A program made the translations under genes and the position numbers. Source: Saussurea involucrata (taxonomy: Eukaryota; Streptophyta; Magnoliopsida; Asterales; Asteraceae). Taken from it: 64,000 bases of DNA. The notes below the pieces were generated by a model. That model did no database searches and was not told the origin of the DNA. It saw nothing but the letters and a program-made list of their open reading frames with translations. Where the stretch lies: positions 17,969,001 to 18,033,000 of the forward strand of contig CM066322.1 of the NCBI GenBank assembly GCA_033807775.1. The letters are read 5' to 3'. Positions 33,973 through 46,900 of the stretch are shown here, piece after piece. How positions within the stretch are numbered: position 1 is the stretch's first letter; every line of letters begins with the position of its first letter.

Positions 33973-34275
33973 GAGGAATTAAAGAGTGTTCATCCGACAT
34001 TTCATGTGTCAAACCTGAAGAAATGTTTAGCCGAGACCGATGTGTCTATCCCGTTAGAATATGTTAGCAGTGACGAGAAATTGATGTACGAAGAGGAGCC
34101 CTTGGATATCGTAGTCAGTAAAGTACGGAAGACGAGGAACAAAGAAGTTCGGTTAGTGAAGATTCAATGGAAATAGCATAAGGGACGAGAGGTAACGTGG
34201 GAGGTAGAATTAGATATGAAGTCCAAATACCCTTATCTTTTTGAGAATGGAATTTCGGGGACGGAATTCTTTTGA
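33973..34275 (+). pseudogene. chromodomain remnant of integrase, unit 1
   Basis: Reads HPTFHVSNLKKCLAETDV, then KVRKTRNKEVRLVKIQWK, a TAG stop where the sister family has a tyrosine codon, then HKGREVTWEVE and the terminal GTEFF, followed by TGA and the polypurine tract. Homologous to 48560-48808 (reverse strand), which lacks the stop. Confidence 0.85.
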
Positions 34276-34283
34276 GGGGGGAG
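34273..34283 (+). promoter_or_regulatory. polypurine tract, unit 1
   Basis: tgaggggggag just upstream of LTR 2. Confidence 0.75.
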
Positions 34284-34286
34284 TGT

Positions 34287-35901
34287 TGTAGTAACCGAGA
34301 CCAAAAATCGAGAGAATCCCAAGTCTTGTGGATGAATGTAATAATCTGAAAGTTGAGGGACTAAGTTGGCAATTGTAGTAATAGGGTATAAGTGCCTCAG
34401 ATTGGGCTCAAAACCCTAGATGTTATTGTTGGTGGCGGCTAAGGAAATTAGAAGGCAGAGAAGGAGACCTTGGCATTTTAAGTGAAACTGAGGAAGAAGA
34501 CTATTCATCGAAATCAGAAGAAGGAGTAGAGCTGAGTTTGTTTTTGCAACACATTTCTATCAGGTATTTTCAAAAACTCAATCCTTATCTTGCTGTCATG
34601 TTGGATTGATGATCTGTGAGGGTTTTACTTAAAAGTGGTAAATGATGCCTTGAAAGAGATTAAGCACTCTACTCGAGTTGGAGAAACCAAGAATTGAAAT
34701 AAATGGATTTAGAAAGTTTAAGAAATCGTTTATCACATTATCACACTAATTGAGGAGCTCTGAGTAAAGTGTCGTATGTGAAATCGTTCCAGCCGCAGTT
34801 CCGGTATGTTTTATGTCCCGGTATTTGTGGTTTCGAAATCCCGATATTTGTGTTCGAAGTCCCAGTATGTAGGTTTCCCGGTACTTGTAAGACCCGGTAT
34901 TTTAAGAACCGGTATGTTAAGATCCGGTATTTTAAGGATCCGGTATCGGTCGTGGGCCTAAGCCCGGAGCACTTGAAAAGCCCAATATTCTATTCTTTCT
35001 ATTAAAAGGGATTGTCATAAATATTAATAGGACTAAAATTCCATAAAGATTAGGGTATGAGATGAGGATGCAAGAACGACTCATGCATAATTGTTAGATT
35101 TACGGGATACGTTTCTCTATAGTTTTAGGTGTTCCACCTAGAGAGCCGGAGCGTCAGTAAGAGGTTTTGAAAAGCAGAAGTTGCTAAAGCGCCAGGTGAG
35201 TTTTCTAACAAAAATACGTGACTTTACAACGTGTTTTCTAAAGTAAGTACATGATGAGAAATGTCATGCTTTATTTATATGCGTTTAATTGCATGAAAGT
35301 TTGTTTGAAAGTTTATATGAGATGTATGCATACATTGTGTAGACCTAAACTGGCTAAGTCGGGAAGGGCCCGCCAGTGCTCATGTCGGGAAGGTGACCCG
35401 TTTATGCCATGGAAGGGAGTATCCAGTAAGGCAGTATGAGGCTGACTCGTTGGCACCTTCGGGTGACTTCAGGGTGCCGTTTACGAGTGCGGATTTATCC
35501 GTGAGAGTTTTATGTGAAGTTATGTGAAAGTGTTTATGAAAAGTTATGTGAAAGTTTTATGCAAGGATATTTGAATGTTATAAACTGTTTTTAAATCCTT
35601 TTGAGAACTGTCAGGAGGGACTCACTAGACCTCATGGTCTAACCCTCGCATTTTTTCCAAACTAAACCTTTTTAGGTAAGCAGATAGTAGAGGCTCAGGT
35701 AAGTGAGCAAGAGCAGGATAGAGTTCTGATGCAGTTAGCGACAGTGCCACTCACACTTCTTGTGGCTAGAACATTCTCAGTTGTGTATAGGTTGTTTCCG
35801 CCAACCTAATTATAAGACAGATGTATTGAATTTTTGAGACCCACATTTGGGATGCTCTTTATTATATGTTTTGCATGCTTTATTTAGATTGGGTTGTTAC
35901 A
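34287..35901 (+). repeat. Gypsy array LTR 2 (shared middle LTR)
   Basis: 1615 bp. Serves as 3' LTR of unit 1 and 5' LTR of unit 2. No target duplication on either side. Confidence 0.9.
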
Positions 35902-35903
35902 AA

Positions 35904-35916
35904 TGGTATCAGAGCC
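35904..35916 (+). promoter_or_regulatory. primer-binding site, unit 2
   Basis: TGGTATCAGAGCC two bases after LTR 2. Confidence 0.85.
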
Positions 35917-38900
35917 ATAGTTTAAGGGATTTAGGTGACCGGACGGGCCTAAACTTAAACTTGGGAGTATAAATCACAACTGAGGATCAGGAAATGCGTT
36001 AGGAGGGCACTATTGTAGATACAGGAAATGCGTTAGGAGGACACTATTATAGAGATAGGACTAATAGGGTACTGATGACTGTCATGTAAGGTAAGTTTGA
36101 GATTCCACTTGGCCAGTATAATTGCGAACTTACAGGTACATGTATGTGCTTAACCTGCCTTATTATTCCGAAGTAGAAGTCAGAAGCTAGTGTTTATGTC
36201 GTGTTCCAGTACTTTAGAATGTCAGCAAGATCCCTGAGGGGTAGACTGAGACCCCTTGTTGGGGAAGTTTCATGAGAAGTCATGGTGATGTGATGTACGT
36301 ATACATCGTAGAGAAGAAATGTTGTATAGAGTGTTACAAGTCATCTAGAGGTAGCTCTTCGTGGATTCGGAGAGAAAGAATTATTGATTTTTGAGTAAGA
36401 CTCCTGTTTCTAGAGAGTCTCGGTTCTAGAAATCGGGGGATAGATCAGTTCAGTTGGTAAGGAAAGACGGTGTCAAAACCTTGAGGGTATCAATGGAGCC
36501 CTGGCTTCTTGGACGAGCTTTCCATTAGCGGGATAAATGAAATAAGATACCTATAGTGAAATGAAACCATGTAGAAGTGGAAAGTGAGATAGTTGATCAA
36601 AACGAAATATTATGAAATGGTTGAGTAAGTGGACCGTTGAATGTATGTATAGCAAGTCGTTGCAAGGCCGAGAGGGCGACCACTGGTCGAAAGTAGAGTG
36701 TCATCGATAATGTTACGTGAGTAAAGCGATTGACCTTGTTTGAGTGAGTAGCCTTCAATTGCAAGTAGAGTTTCATGCATTGAGTTCGTATATGGGTACA
36801 TGAGATTTTTCATAATTAAAGTAAATGTGTAAGTATCAAATTTGATCGGATATGAGTCGGCGTGTGCAAGCGTATGTTTAAAGAAAAATACAAATCCATT
36901 TACATCGTACAATGAAATCTTGAGGTTTACGATTTGCAAAATATTCCACTCTTTTCATGATAAGTCAAGAAAACGTTTGAATTCACAACTTTTATAACCA
37001 AAATGAGTATTAACATGTTGAAGTTATATAAATGAGTGTGAGGACCGACTGGTTTACTTCGTGTCGGTAATTCCTTTCAAAATTTTGTCGTATGGAAATA
37101 TTTTCATCCAATATTTATTTCTGTCGTAACAACATATTTTTGGTTGAGTAAGATTAAGTTTTACGGAAAGATTGCATGCAAACGATCCTCAAGATTGTTG
37201 TGCAGGGCATTGGAGTTATGAGAATGTTGGGGTCGTATGTACCCAAGTTGTTTTCAAGTGTTGTTTCTTTAAAATGATCAAAAGTGTGAAATGATCCATT
37301 TATCGCGTTGTCAGGCATGAAGGCTATGAACTCAATAGGTCGTAGAGTATTACATTTTAAGCTAAGAAAGAACTCCGAGAGTGGAGAGGTGTTGTACAAG
37401 TCAGGGGAGAACGTACGTAGTTTTGGTATATGTGATCAAGAGGAGAGTTGGACAGTGTAAGAGTCGGGAATGGATTATAGTGTCAGGTGTATGAGGGTAT
37501 GTACTCTTGCTCGGTGAATGTGAATACCGTTGCCGAGGGACGATGGTGTCCGTGGAAAGGACTAGAAGCCATCAAAGTGTTGATTTTAGCAACTCGTTTT
37601 GAGTAGTGTTGTGAGGCAGAATTGAGAAATCCACGGTATGGGATATGAGTTTTAAGGAGAGCTTGTGATATTGATGTTACATGAGTAAGTTTTGAAATAA
37701 GGGTGACGGATTATGAAGTCGATTATGATATGTTGGAAGGATTAGGTTCAGTAAGGGACCCTTGTTGAAAAATGGGTTAAGGAAGTATCAACAGGTCAAC
37801 TATTGACGTTGAAGTCGACAGCTGTGTAAGGTGGCTGAGGCCAGGACTTAAACCAGAAGGTTGAAAGTTGAGGGAGCACCTTGTAGGGGTGTTAAGATGG
37901 TGAAAGACTGATGTTTTAGACAAGCGTTTTACTTACGAGGTGGATAGTTCGTTAAGAATGAAGTATTTAGCACAGATGAAGTGAGGGTATAGATTATGTC
38001 GATCTGTGAGGAAATGTGCCCTGTCGATGTAATGGTTTGGTATTGCACAGAGCTAGCAAGAAACGAGTATGTTAGAATTAATCAGAAACTCGGGTGTTGT
38101 GGTTCAACTAGAGCTGGGGAGAGACTATGGAGCGAGATAGATTCGGTTATTTATGCGTGAGGTCTTGAAGATAAGTTTGAGTTGGGTATGAATGGCCATG
38201 AGAGTTTTGGTCTGCAGTGTGATGTTATGAGTGAGGAATGTACAGTTATGTAGTGGCAATGATTGCCAAGTTAAGTGTACCAGCTAGCGTCGTAGTGATG
38301 TGATGTTAGAGAAAGAGGAAGCATCAGATAGAAGCTTTTTGGGGGTTTTGGTTGAGGTGTTCGAGTTGTTAACCAGGTTGTTGGAGCATGTAGGGTGTAA
38401 GTTGACGTTGTGATATGATTATGTTCGGGATAGCATCACGGAGTGGTGGTGGGTAGTTACCCAAAGGAGAAACCAAGTGTTTTTAGTTGTAAGAGTCGCT
38501 AAGTAAGCATATTTTGGGATCATTGAAAGTTTAAAGAAAATGATGGATGTATTAGTCAAAATGTGGTGGGATAGATGTGGAATCCTTAAAGAATGTGAGC
38601 TGTTGCTTATGTGTGAACGAATTGTCTGAGAAAGTAAAAGTTGGAGTTTAAAGAATGTATAGTGACGTCGAACTCTGGTGTCAGTTCGAGGTGTTTTTGG
38701 TCGAAAGCCTTAAGTTAGAATTTTAGTGCAACCGTTTGGTTATGTATAATAATGAGAAAACGTTGGCAGCTTGAGAATTGTCGGAAGAGAGGGGCGAGTA
38801 ATGTTGGTGAGCAGTGCTCCACGCTAACGTGGGGAGGTGAAGACAGTATGTCGAAATAAGTAAGTAAATCGGAAGTAGTAACTTGACACTAATGCCGATA

Positions 38901-40056
38901 GGTGCAGTGTTGTGTAGGTTGTCCTTGATAAGTGTGCGAACTTTTGGAAAGAGTATTGAGGAAGGAAATTGTGTATGATTTTGTGCAGGAAAAAAAATGG
39001 ATAAGACAACTGAATGAGTTAAGTTAGTGACTTTGTGAGAAACGTTCAAACGAACTGATCGTTCAAGGTAAGCTATTGAGAACATTAGGGTGTGGTCGTG
39101 GTTACCTCTCCTAGTGAGTGGGAATAACCGAAGTTATGTTATATGACTGGACGCTTGTGGCAAGCAGTGAGAAATTGATGAGCCTTCATGATAAGTTCAA
39201 TTCGGATAGGTGAGTACTCCAATAAGGAATTATAGAGGTTTCCTACTATTAGACACGTTAAGTGTGAAATGATGAAGTGGTGAGAACGTACGAATTAGTT
39301 GACGAGTTATAGCCGATGTGATTCGGGAAGGGAATATGATCTGCATAGACGTATGTCGGTTGGAAGAAGTGATTTAGAATTTCATGTAACCTGAGGAGGG
39401 AACTCTTAGGTGTGAGTTCGTCGGGATGTTCAAGAGTGGCCTTGTGCCAAGAAGTCAAGTAAGTGAAGGTTCCTGGTTTTAGATTCTCGTGTAGTGGCGG
39501 GGAATTTCCGCCAAGTTCCTTCTTTTTAGGAAGTAAAGAGGTATGAGAGACCGTAAGTAGACGTGTTGTAAAACCGTGAGTCCCGACTTGTGGACGGAAG
39601 CGAGCACATTAAGGTACGATTGGCCTTGGATTTATCAGGTGTTATTTAAGTGAGTATAGCGATCGAAGAGGGTACAAGTAAATAGTGCAAGATGCCACGA
39701 TATAGTAAAGTGGTGACTCGCCGAGGGCGGTTTCAGAGTATGGGGTGCGGTTATGTTTCCCATCTGAACGGTTTGGGGTAACCGAGTAGAACTGAGTGGT
39801 TGGATTGAAAGCATAAGACTGTTGAACCTAGAGGTTTGAGAGAAAGGTAAGGTGAAAGTTGAATAGACAGTGCGCGATCTTGAGGTACTCGTTGAGATTT
39901 TGAGAAGAAATTCATAGTGTGAAGCACGTCTCTTTATGGAGAACCGATGTGAGAAGTGAGATGAGGGCGACCTTGCAAGAGATGCAGACGGTAAGAAGTT
40001 GACTTTTGGTCATTAGTGAGCGAGTTAGAAAAGTGGCATACAAGTAAGACTGGTCA
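35917..40056 (+). other. Gypsy interior 2, non-coding
   Basis: Nearly identical to 29834-33972, with isolated substitutions and one-base indels. No sense gene. Confidence 0.6.
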
Positions 40057-40359
40057 GAGGAATTAAAGAGTGTTCATCCGACATTTCATGTGTCAAACCT
40101 GAAGAAATGTTTAGCCGAGACCGATGTGTCTATCCCGTTAGAATATGTTAGCAGTGACGAGAAATTGATGTACGAAGAGGAGCCCTTGGATATCGTAGTC
40201 AGTAAAGTACGGAAGACGAGGAACAAAGAAGTTCGGTTAGTGAAGATTCAATGGAAATAGCATAAGGGACGAGAGGTAACGTGGGAGGTAGAATCAGATA
40301 TGAAGTCCAAATACCCTTATCTTTTTGAGAATGGAATTTCGGGGACGGAATTCTTTTGA
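40057..40359 (+). pseudogene. chromodomain remnant of integrase, unit 2
   Basis: Same as 33973-34275 including the internal TAG, so the stop predates the tandem duplication or was copied with it. Confidence 0.85.
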
Positions 40360-40370
40360 GGGGGGAGTGT

Positions 40371-41997
40371 TGTAGTAACCGAGACCAAAAATCGAGAGAA
40401 TCCCAAGTCTTGTGGATGAATGTAATAATCTGAAAGTTGAGGGACTAAGTTGGCAATTGTAGTAATAGGGTATAAGTGCCTCAGATTGGGCTCAAAACCC
40501 TAGATGTTATTGTTGGTGGCGGCTAAGGAAATTAGAAGGCAGAGAAGGAGACCTTGGCATTTTAAGTGCAACTGAGGAAGAAGACTATTCATCGAAATCA
40601 GAAGAAGGAGTAGAGCTGAGTTTGTTTTTGCAACACATTTCTATCAGGTATTTTCAAAAACTCAATCCTTATCTTGCTGTCATGTTGGATTGATGATCTG
40701 TGAGGGTTTTACTTAAAAGTGGTAAATGATGCCTTGAAAGAGATTAAGCACTCTACTCGAGTTAGAGAAACCAAGAATTGAAATAAATGGATTTAGAAAG
40801 TTTAAGAAATCGTTTATCACGTTATCACACTAATTGAGGAGCTCTGAGTAAAGTGTCGTATGTGAAATCGTTCCAGCCGCAGTTCCGGTATGTTTTATGT
40901 CCCGGTATTTGTGGTTTCGAAATCCCGATATTTGTGTTCGAAGTCCCAGTATGTAGGTTTCCCGGTACTTGTAAGACCCGGTATTTTAAGAACCGGTATG
41001 TTAAGATCCGGTATTTTAAGGATCCGGTATCGGTCGTGGGCCTAAGCCCGGAGCACTTGGAAAGCCCAATATTTTATTCTTTCTATTAAAAGGGATTGTC
41101 ATAAATATTAATAGGACTAAAATTCCATAAAGATTAGGGTATGAGATGAGGATGCAAGAACGACTCATGCATAATTGTTAGATTTACGGGATACGTTTCT
41201 CTATAATTTTAGGTGTTCCACCTAGAGAGCCGGAGCGTCAGTAAGAGGTTTTGAAAAGCAGAAGTTGCTAAAGCGCCAGGTGAGTTTTCTAACAAAAATA
41301 CGTGACTTTACAACGTGTTTTCTAAAGTAAGTACATGATGAGAAATGTCATGCTTTATTTATATGCGTTTAATTGCATGAAAGTTTGTTTGAAAGTTTGT
41401 TTGAAAGTTTATATGAGATGTATGCATACATTGTGTAGACGTAAACTGGCTAAGTCGGGAAGGGCCCGCCAGTGCTCATGTCGGGAAGGTGACCCGTTTA
41501 TGCCATAGAAGGGAGTATCCAGTAAGGCAGTGTGAGGCTGACTCGTTGGCACCTTCGGGTGACTTCAGGGTGCCGTTTACGAGTGTGGATTTATCCGTGA
41601 GAGTTTTATGTGAAGTTATGTGAAAGTGTTTATGAAAAGTTATGTGAAAGTTTTATGCAATGATATTTGAATGTTATAAACTGTTCTTAAATCCTTTTGA
41701 GAACTGTCAGGAGGGACTCACTAGACCTCATGGTCTAACCCTCGCATTTTTTCCAAACTAAACCTTTTCAGGTAAGCAGATAGTAGAGGCTCAGGCAAGT
41801 GAGCAAGAGCAGGATAGAGTTCTGATGCAGTTAGCGACAGTGCCACTCACACTTCTTGTGGCTAGAACATTCTCAGTTGTGTATAGGTTGTTTCCGCCAA
41901 CCTAATTATAAGACAGATGTATTGAATTTTTGAGACCCACATTTGGGATGCTCTTTATTATATGTTTTGCATGCTTTATTTAGATTGGGTTGTTACA
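40371..41997 (+). repeat. Gypsy array LTR 3
   Basis: 1627 bp; 12 bp longer than the others from a duplicated gaaagtttgttt unit near 41385-41410. Confidence 0.9.
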
Positions 41998-42330
41998 CCG
42001 GGTTTCGGCATTGCCATCACTCGGATGGGACTCGTTCATATCATAAAAAGTAGCGTTACAATTGGTGTCATTACAATAATTAAGAAAAGAGGGCATGCTA
42101 TCATAGTAAACTAAATGATCAATTGTACAAGCTTGCCTAGCTATAAAATGAGCCGACCCATTTGTGAGGCGGTTGACCCAATGAACCGAGATGTGGTCTT
42201 TCGAGTTAAGGAAGTGTCTAATTTCCTTGATGATGTCGCCGAACTCTGAGTTATCCACATACGAATCGTAAATGGCGTCCACAACAATCTTGGCGTCGGT
42301 TTCGATAATAACTTGAGAGTGATTTTGGGA
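41998..42330 (-). pseudogene. RNase H-like (RVT_3) gene fragment
   Basis: Reverse-strand frame with ETDAKIVVDAIYD, HWVNRLTNGSAHFIAR and YDSMPSFL, the C-terminal half of plant RNase H-type domains found in LINE-like and domesticated proteins. The 5' part is missing upstream of about 42330. The Gypsy array inserted at ccggg so that the native reading ...GAA ACC CGG TAA lost its stop, now supplied a few codons later by LTR sequence. Relic, probably from a non-LTR element. Confidence 0.75.
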
Positions 42331-42473
42331 ACGTCTTTATGATCTATGAGTTAAATTGTTATCAAATACGACATATTATAATCATGGACTTCAATTATAA
42401 TATTTACAAATGACATATCTTGTTTTTTATGTATAATTACAAATGTCTAGGTAAGCTTTTGAGTATTAATTAA

Positions 42474-42776
42474 GGGGGTGTTTGGGAGTGCTTATATTTT
42501 TAACTTATGCTTATTTGCTTATGTGGTTAGAAAAAGCAGTTTTTAAAAAGTGTTTGTTAAAAATTGAGGGTAAAAAGGTAATTTGGATAGATAAGGAAAT
42601 AAGGAGAAGGAAATAAGGAGGTATGGAATGACTTATCAAAAACAACTTATTTATGATGAGGAGAAGCAAATAAGCACTTTTGATTTTTTCTATCCAAACA
42701 CTCCAAATAGCTTATTTGCGGTGGGGAGAAGCTATAAGCAAATAAGTCAAAAATATAAGCACTCCCAAACACCCCC
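42474..42776. mobile_element. Tourist-like MITE (PIF/Harbinger)
   Basis: 303 bp with inverted ends gggggtgtttgggagtgctt, continuing through atattttt, and a flanking TAA on both sides (42471-42473 and 42777-42779). No coding capacity. Ends and TSD are standard for Harbinger-derived Tourist MITEs. Confidence 0.9.
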
Positions 42777-42813
42777 TAAACTATTTCCGTAAAACTATGA
42801 AACTTAATAGTAA

Positions 42814-43190
42814 GGGGGTGTTTGGTTCATTTTAAGGAACGAGAATGGAAATGAAAATGAGAATGCAGGAGAATGAGAATAAGAATGAGCATTCCATTAA
42901 TGTTGTTTGATTAAACCAATATAATTAATAGAAAAATATTTTATATAAACTTTTTAATACAAATATATTACGTCCAACATAAATATAAAAAATAATTTTC
43001 ATTTAACATCGAGAAATGAAAGGACGTATGAGAAAAAATGACTAAACGAGAATAAAATTTTCATTCCCCAGTTTGGCCAGGATGAAAATTAATGAATTTA
43101 GGGTAATAATTTCATTATATTATATCAAACCAAACAACAATTTTCATTCTCATTCTCATTCTTTACCCCTTAATACCTCCGAACAAACAC
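42814..43190. mobile_element. second MITE-like element
   Basis: Starts gggggtgtttggttcat after TAA and ends near gaacaaacacca, with internal inverted text (gaatggaaatgaaaatgag against cattctcattctcattc). The termini match imperfectly, so it may be a diverged Harbinger MITE. Right border uncertain. Confidence 0.55.
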
Positions 43191-43344
43191 CAGAAAAATC
43201 TCAAACGATCATATGGTAAGATTCAAAACTTTAACCAATTAAAAGCAAACTCAATGTCTGACTGGTCAAGCAATCGATTTTTAACTTTGATTAATAAATT
43301 ATTGATAGTTTTTCTATCTTTGATTATTAATAATATTTTATTTG

Positions 43345-43460
43345 GGGAAATTAATTAAAATACCCTAAGTTTGATCATCTCTTACCAAAATACCCAAAAT
43401 CTCTCCCAGTTTACAAAAGTACCCATAAAATCCGCGATGGAGCCCGCGATCGCGGGCTCC
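43345..43460. repeat. left TIR of the 17.6-kb MULE
   Basis: Aligns with the reverse complement of 60852-60966: ttaattaaaataccctaag, accaaaatacccaaaatc, tctctcccagttt, tccgcgatgg, and the palindrome cgatcgcggg. Confidence 0.88.
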
Positions 43461-43770
43461 AGGCCACGTGTCACCAAGAATGCCCGCGTTGGTCCCTCAA
43501 AAATGCCCGCGGTCCAGCTTTCCCCCTCAAGAATGCCCGCGTGTGCAGTTTTGGTCCCTGCCCGCGATTGACTCATTGACCCCCGCGATCGCGGGCTACA
43601 CGTGTCACCAAAGTTTGCCCACTTTGCCCGCGTTGGTCCCTCAAGAATGCCCGCGGTACAGCTTTCCCCCCTCAAGAATGCCCGCGTGTGCATTTTTGGT
43701 CCCTGCCCGCGATTGACTTTCGTTGACCGCCCGCGATCGAGGGCTCCTGTGCCACGTGTCGGCACAGGGT
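43437..43770. repeat. subterminal array of cccgcgatcgcggg palindromes
   Basis: Contains gcccgcgatcgcgggct at about 43448 and 43583 and near variants at 43710 and 43728, interleaved with a duplicated block (ggtccctcaagaatgcccgcg). The right end has matching cccgcgatcgcggg at about 60780. Possible transposase-binding region. Confidence 0.65.
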
Positions 43771-43824
43771 TAACCCTAAAATGACTTTGACGAACCCTAA
43801 ACCCTAATTGTTTCTTCGGCCGCA

Positions 43825-43834
43825 CTATATAAGG
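43825..43834 (+). promoter_or_regulatory. TATA box of the Ulp1 gene
   Basis: ctatataagg, about 125 bp upstream of the proposed ATG. Between them is a 5' leader with four ctctcaatttt repeats (43853-43927). Confidence 0.65.
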
Positions 43835-43958
43835 GGGGGGACCAAAGACGACCACTCTCAATTTTTTAATCACTCTCTCAATTTTTAATCAAACTCTCTC
43901 AATTTTCTCCCACTCTCTCAATTTTCTCGTGTGGAATACGCGTTCGGGTGTTGTGAAG

Positions 43959-46900
43959 ATGTCTCGTATTATCTCTTTGGTATGTTTTCCTTATGTTATT
44001 TGTTATTTTTTGTATGTTATTTTAAGTTAAGATATATGATTTGTAGGTTGTTATAGTGTTTATAACTTATGTTTGAATATGTTCTATGTTTAACATGATA
44101 TATATGGTTTTATGTTTGAATGTGATATTTGTATGTTATAATGTGTATGTTGTTATAGTGTGTTTTTTCATATAAAAATTGTTAAGAGTGTTTTTTTATA
44201 AAAAAATTGTTAGGAGTGTGTTTTTATAAAAAAAATTGTTAACAATGTGTTTTTTTTATAAAAACACACTCTTAACAATTTTTTTATAAAAACACACCCT
44301 TAACAATTTTTTATAAAAACAGTGTGTTTTTATAAAAAATTGTTAAGGGTGTGTTTTTATAAAAAATTGTTATAGTTTTATGGTTTTTATAATGTGTTTT
44401 TTTATAAAAAAATTGTTAATTTTTTTTTATAAAAACAGTTTTTAAAAAAAATTGTTAAAAATGTGTTTTTTTATAAAAAATTGTTAAGAGTGTGTTTTAA
44501 TAAAAAAATTGTTATAGTTTTATGTTTGAATGTGATATTTATATGTTATAATGTGTATGTTGTTATAGTGTGTTTTTTCATATAAAAATTCTTAAGAGTG
44601 TTTTTTTATAAAAAAATTGTTAAGAGTGTTTTTATAAAAAAAAATGTTAACAATGTGTTTTTTTTTATTAAAACACACTCTTAACAAAATTTTTTATAAA
44701 AACACACCCTTAACAATTTTTTATAAAAACACACTGTTTTTATAAAAAATTGTTAAGGGTGTGTTTTTATAAAAAATTGTTATAGTTTTATGGTTTTTAT
44801 AATGTGTTTTTTTATAAAAAAATTGTTAATTTTTTTTATAAAAACAGTTTTTAAAAAAAATTGTTAAAAATGTGTTTTTTTATAAAAAATTGTTAAGAGT
44901 GTGTTTTTATAAAAAATTGTTATAGTTTTATGGTTTTATGTTTGAATGTGATATTTGTATGTTATAATGTGTATGTTGTTATAATGTGTTTTTTCATATA
45001 AAAATTGTTAAGAGTGTTTTTTATAAAAAAATTGTTAGGAGTGTGTTTTTATAAAAAAATTGTTAACAATGTGTTTTTTTTATAAAAACACACTCTTAAC
45101 AATTTTTTTATAAAAACACACCCTTAACAATTTTTTATAAAAAACACTGTTTTTATAAAAAATTGTTAAGGGTGTGTTTTTATAAAAAATTGTTATAGTT
45201 TTATGGTTTTTATAATGTGTTTTTTTATAAAAAAATTGTTAATTTTTTTTTATAAAAACAGTTTTTAAAAAAAATTGTTAAAAATGTGTTTTTTATAAAA
45301 AATTGTTAAGAGTGTGTTTTTATAAAAAAATTGTTATAGTTTTATGTTTGAATGTGATATTTGTATGTTATAATGTGTATGTTGTTATAGTGTGTTTTTT
45401 CATATAAAAATTCTTAAGAGTGTTTTTTTATAAAAAAATTGTTAAGAGTGTTTTTATAAAAAAAAAGTTAACAATGTGTTTTTTTTTATAAAAACACACT
45501 CTTAACAATTTTTTTATAAAAACACACCCTTAACATTTTTTTATAAAAACACACTGTTTTTATAAAAAATTGTTAAGGGTGTGTTTTTATAAAAAATTGT
45601 TATAGTTTTATGGTTTTTATAATGTGTTTTTTTATAAAAAAATTGTTAATTTTTTTTTATAAAAACAGTTTTTAAAAAAAATTGTTAAAAATGTGTTTTT
45701 TTATAAAAAATTGTTAAGAGTGTGTTTTTATAAAAAAATGTTATAGTTTTATGGTTTTATGTTTGAATGTGATATTTGTATGTTATAATGTGTATGTTGT
45801 TATAGTGTATTTTTTCATATAAAAATTGTTAAGAGTGTTTTTTTATAAAAACATTGTTAAAAGTGTGTTTTTATAAAAAAAAATTGTTAAAAATGTGTTT
45901 GTTTTTATAAAAACACACTCTTAACAATTTTTTTATAAAAACACACTCTTAACAATTTTTTATAAAAACAGTTTTTTATAAAAAAAATTGTTAAGAGTGT
46001 GTTTTTATAAAAAAATTGTTAAGAGTGTGTTTTTATAAAAAAAAAAACACATTTTTAACAATTTTTTTTATAAAAATACACTTTTAACAATTTTTTTATA
46101 AAAAAAACACTCTTAACAATTTTTATATGAAAAAACACACTATAACAACATACACATTATAACATACAAATATCACATTCAAACATAAAACTATAACAAT
46201 TTTTTTATAAAAACACACTCTTAACAATTTTTTATAAAAAAACACACTTTTAACAATTTTTTATAAAAAAATGTTAAGAATGACAACTTAGGTCCCTAAA
46301 CTTTTAAGAATGCCAATTAGGTCCTAAACTTTTAAGAATGACAACTAGGGTCCCTAAACCGCACTTTATCTATATATAACAATATGATACGTTGAAATAA
46401 AATAAACCGCACTTTATCTCTATATAACACTATGATACGTTGAAATAAAATAAACCGCACTTTATCTATATATAACAATATGATACGTTGAAATAAAATA
46501 CCACCGCACTTTATCTATATATAACACTATGATACGTTGAAATAAAATAAACCGCACTTTATCTCTATATAACACTATGATACGTTGAAATAAAATACCA
46601 CCGCACTTTATCTATATATAACACTATGATACGTTGAAATAAAATAAACCGCACTTTATCTCTATATAACACTATGATACGTTGAAATAAAATAAATCGC
46701 ACTTTATCTCTATATAACAATATGATACGTTGAAATAAAATACCACCGCACTTTATCTATATATAACACTATTATACGTTGAAATAAAATAAACCGCACT
46801 TTATCTCTATATAACAATAACAACCCAACATTTTTAAACTATGGCTCTGATACCAACTATAACAACCCAACATTTTTAAACATGCATTTCATAAATATAG

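Larger units (their letters stand above)
28204..41997 (+). mobile_element. tandem Gypsy array LTR-int-LTR-int-LTR
   Basis: Three LTRs (28204-29818, 34287-35901, 40371-41997) alternate with two nearly identical 4.47-kb interiors. A single duplication ccggg flanks the whole array (28199-28203 and 41998-42002), and no duplication flanks the middle LTR, so one insertion was later expanded by unequal LTR recombination. Primer sites follow the first two LTRs and polypurine tracts precede the second and third. The interior lacks gag, protease, RT and integrase core and retains only a chromodomain remnant, like a large non-autonomous derivative. Confidence 0.93.

Noticed and set aside
44156..46265. 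Regular short palindromic repeats, CRISPR-like at first sight
   Set aside because: The units are AT-rich, have no unique spacers, and lie in a plant transposon; it is a higher-order satellite.
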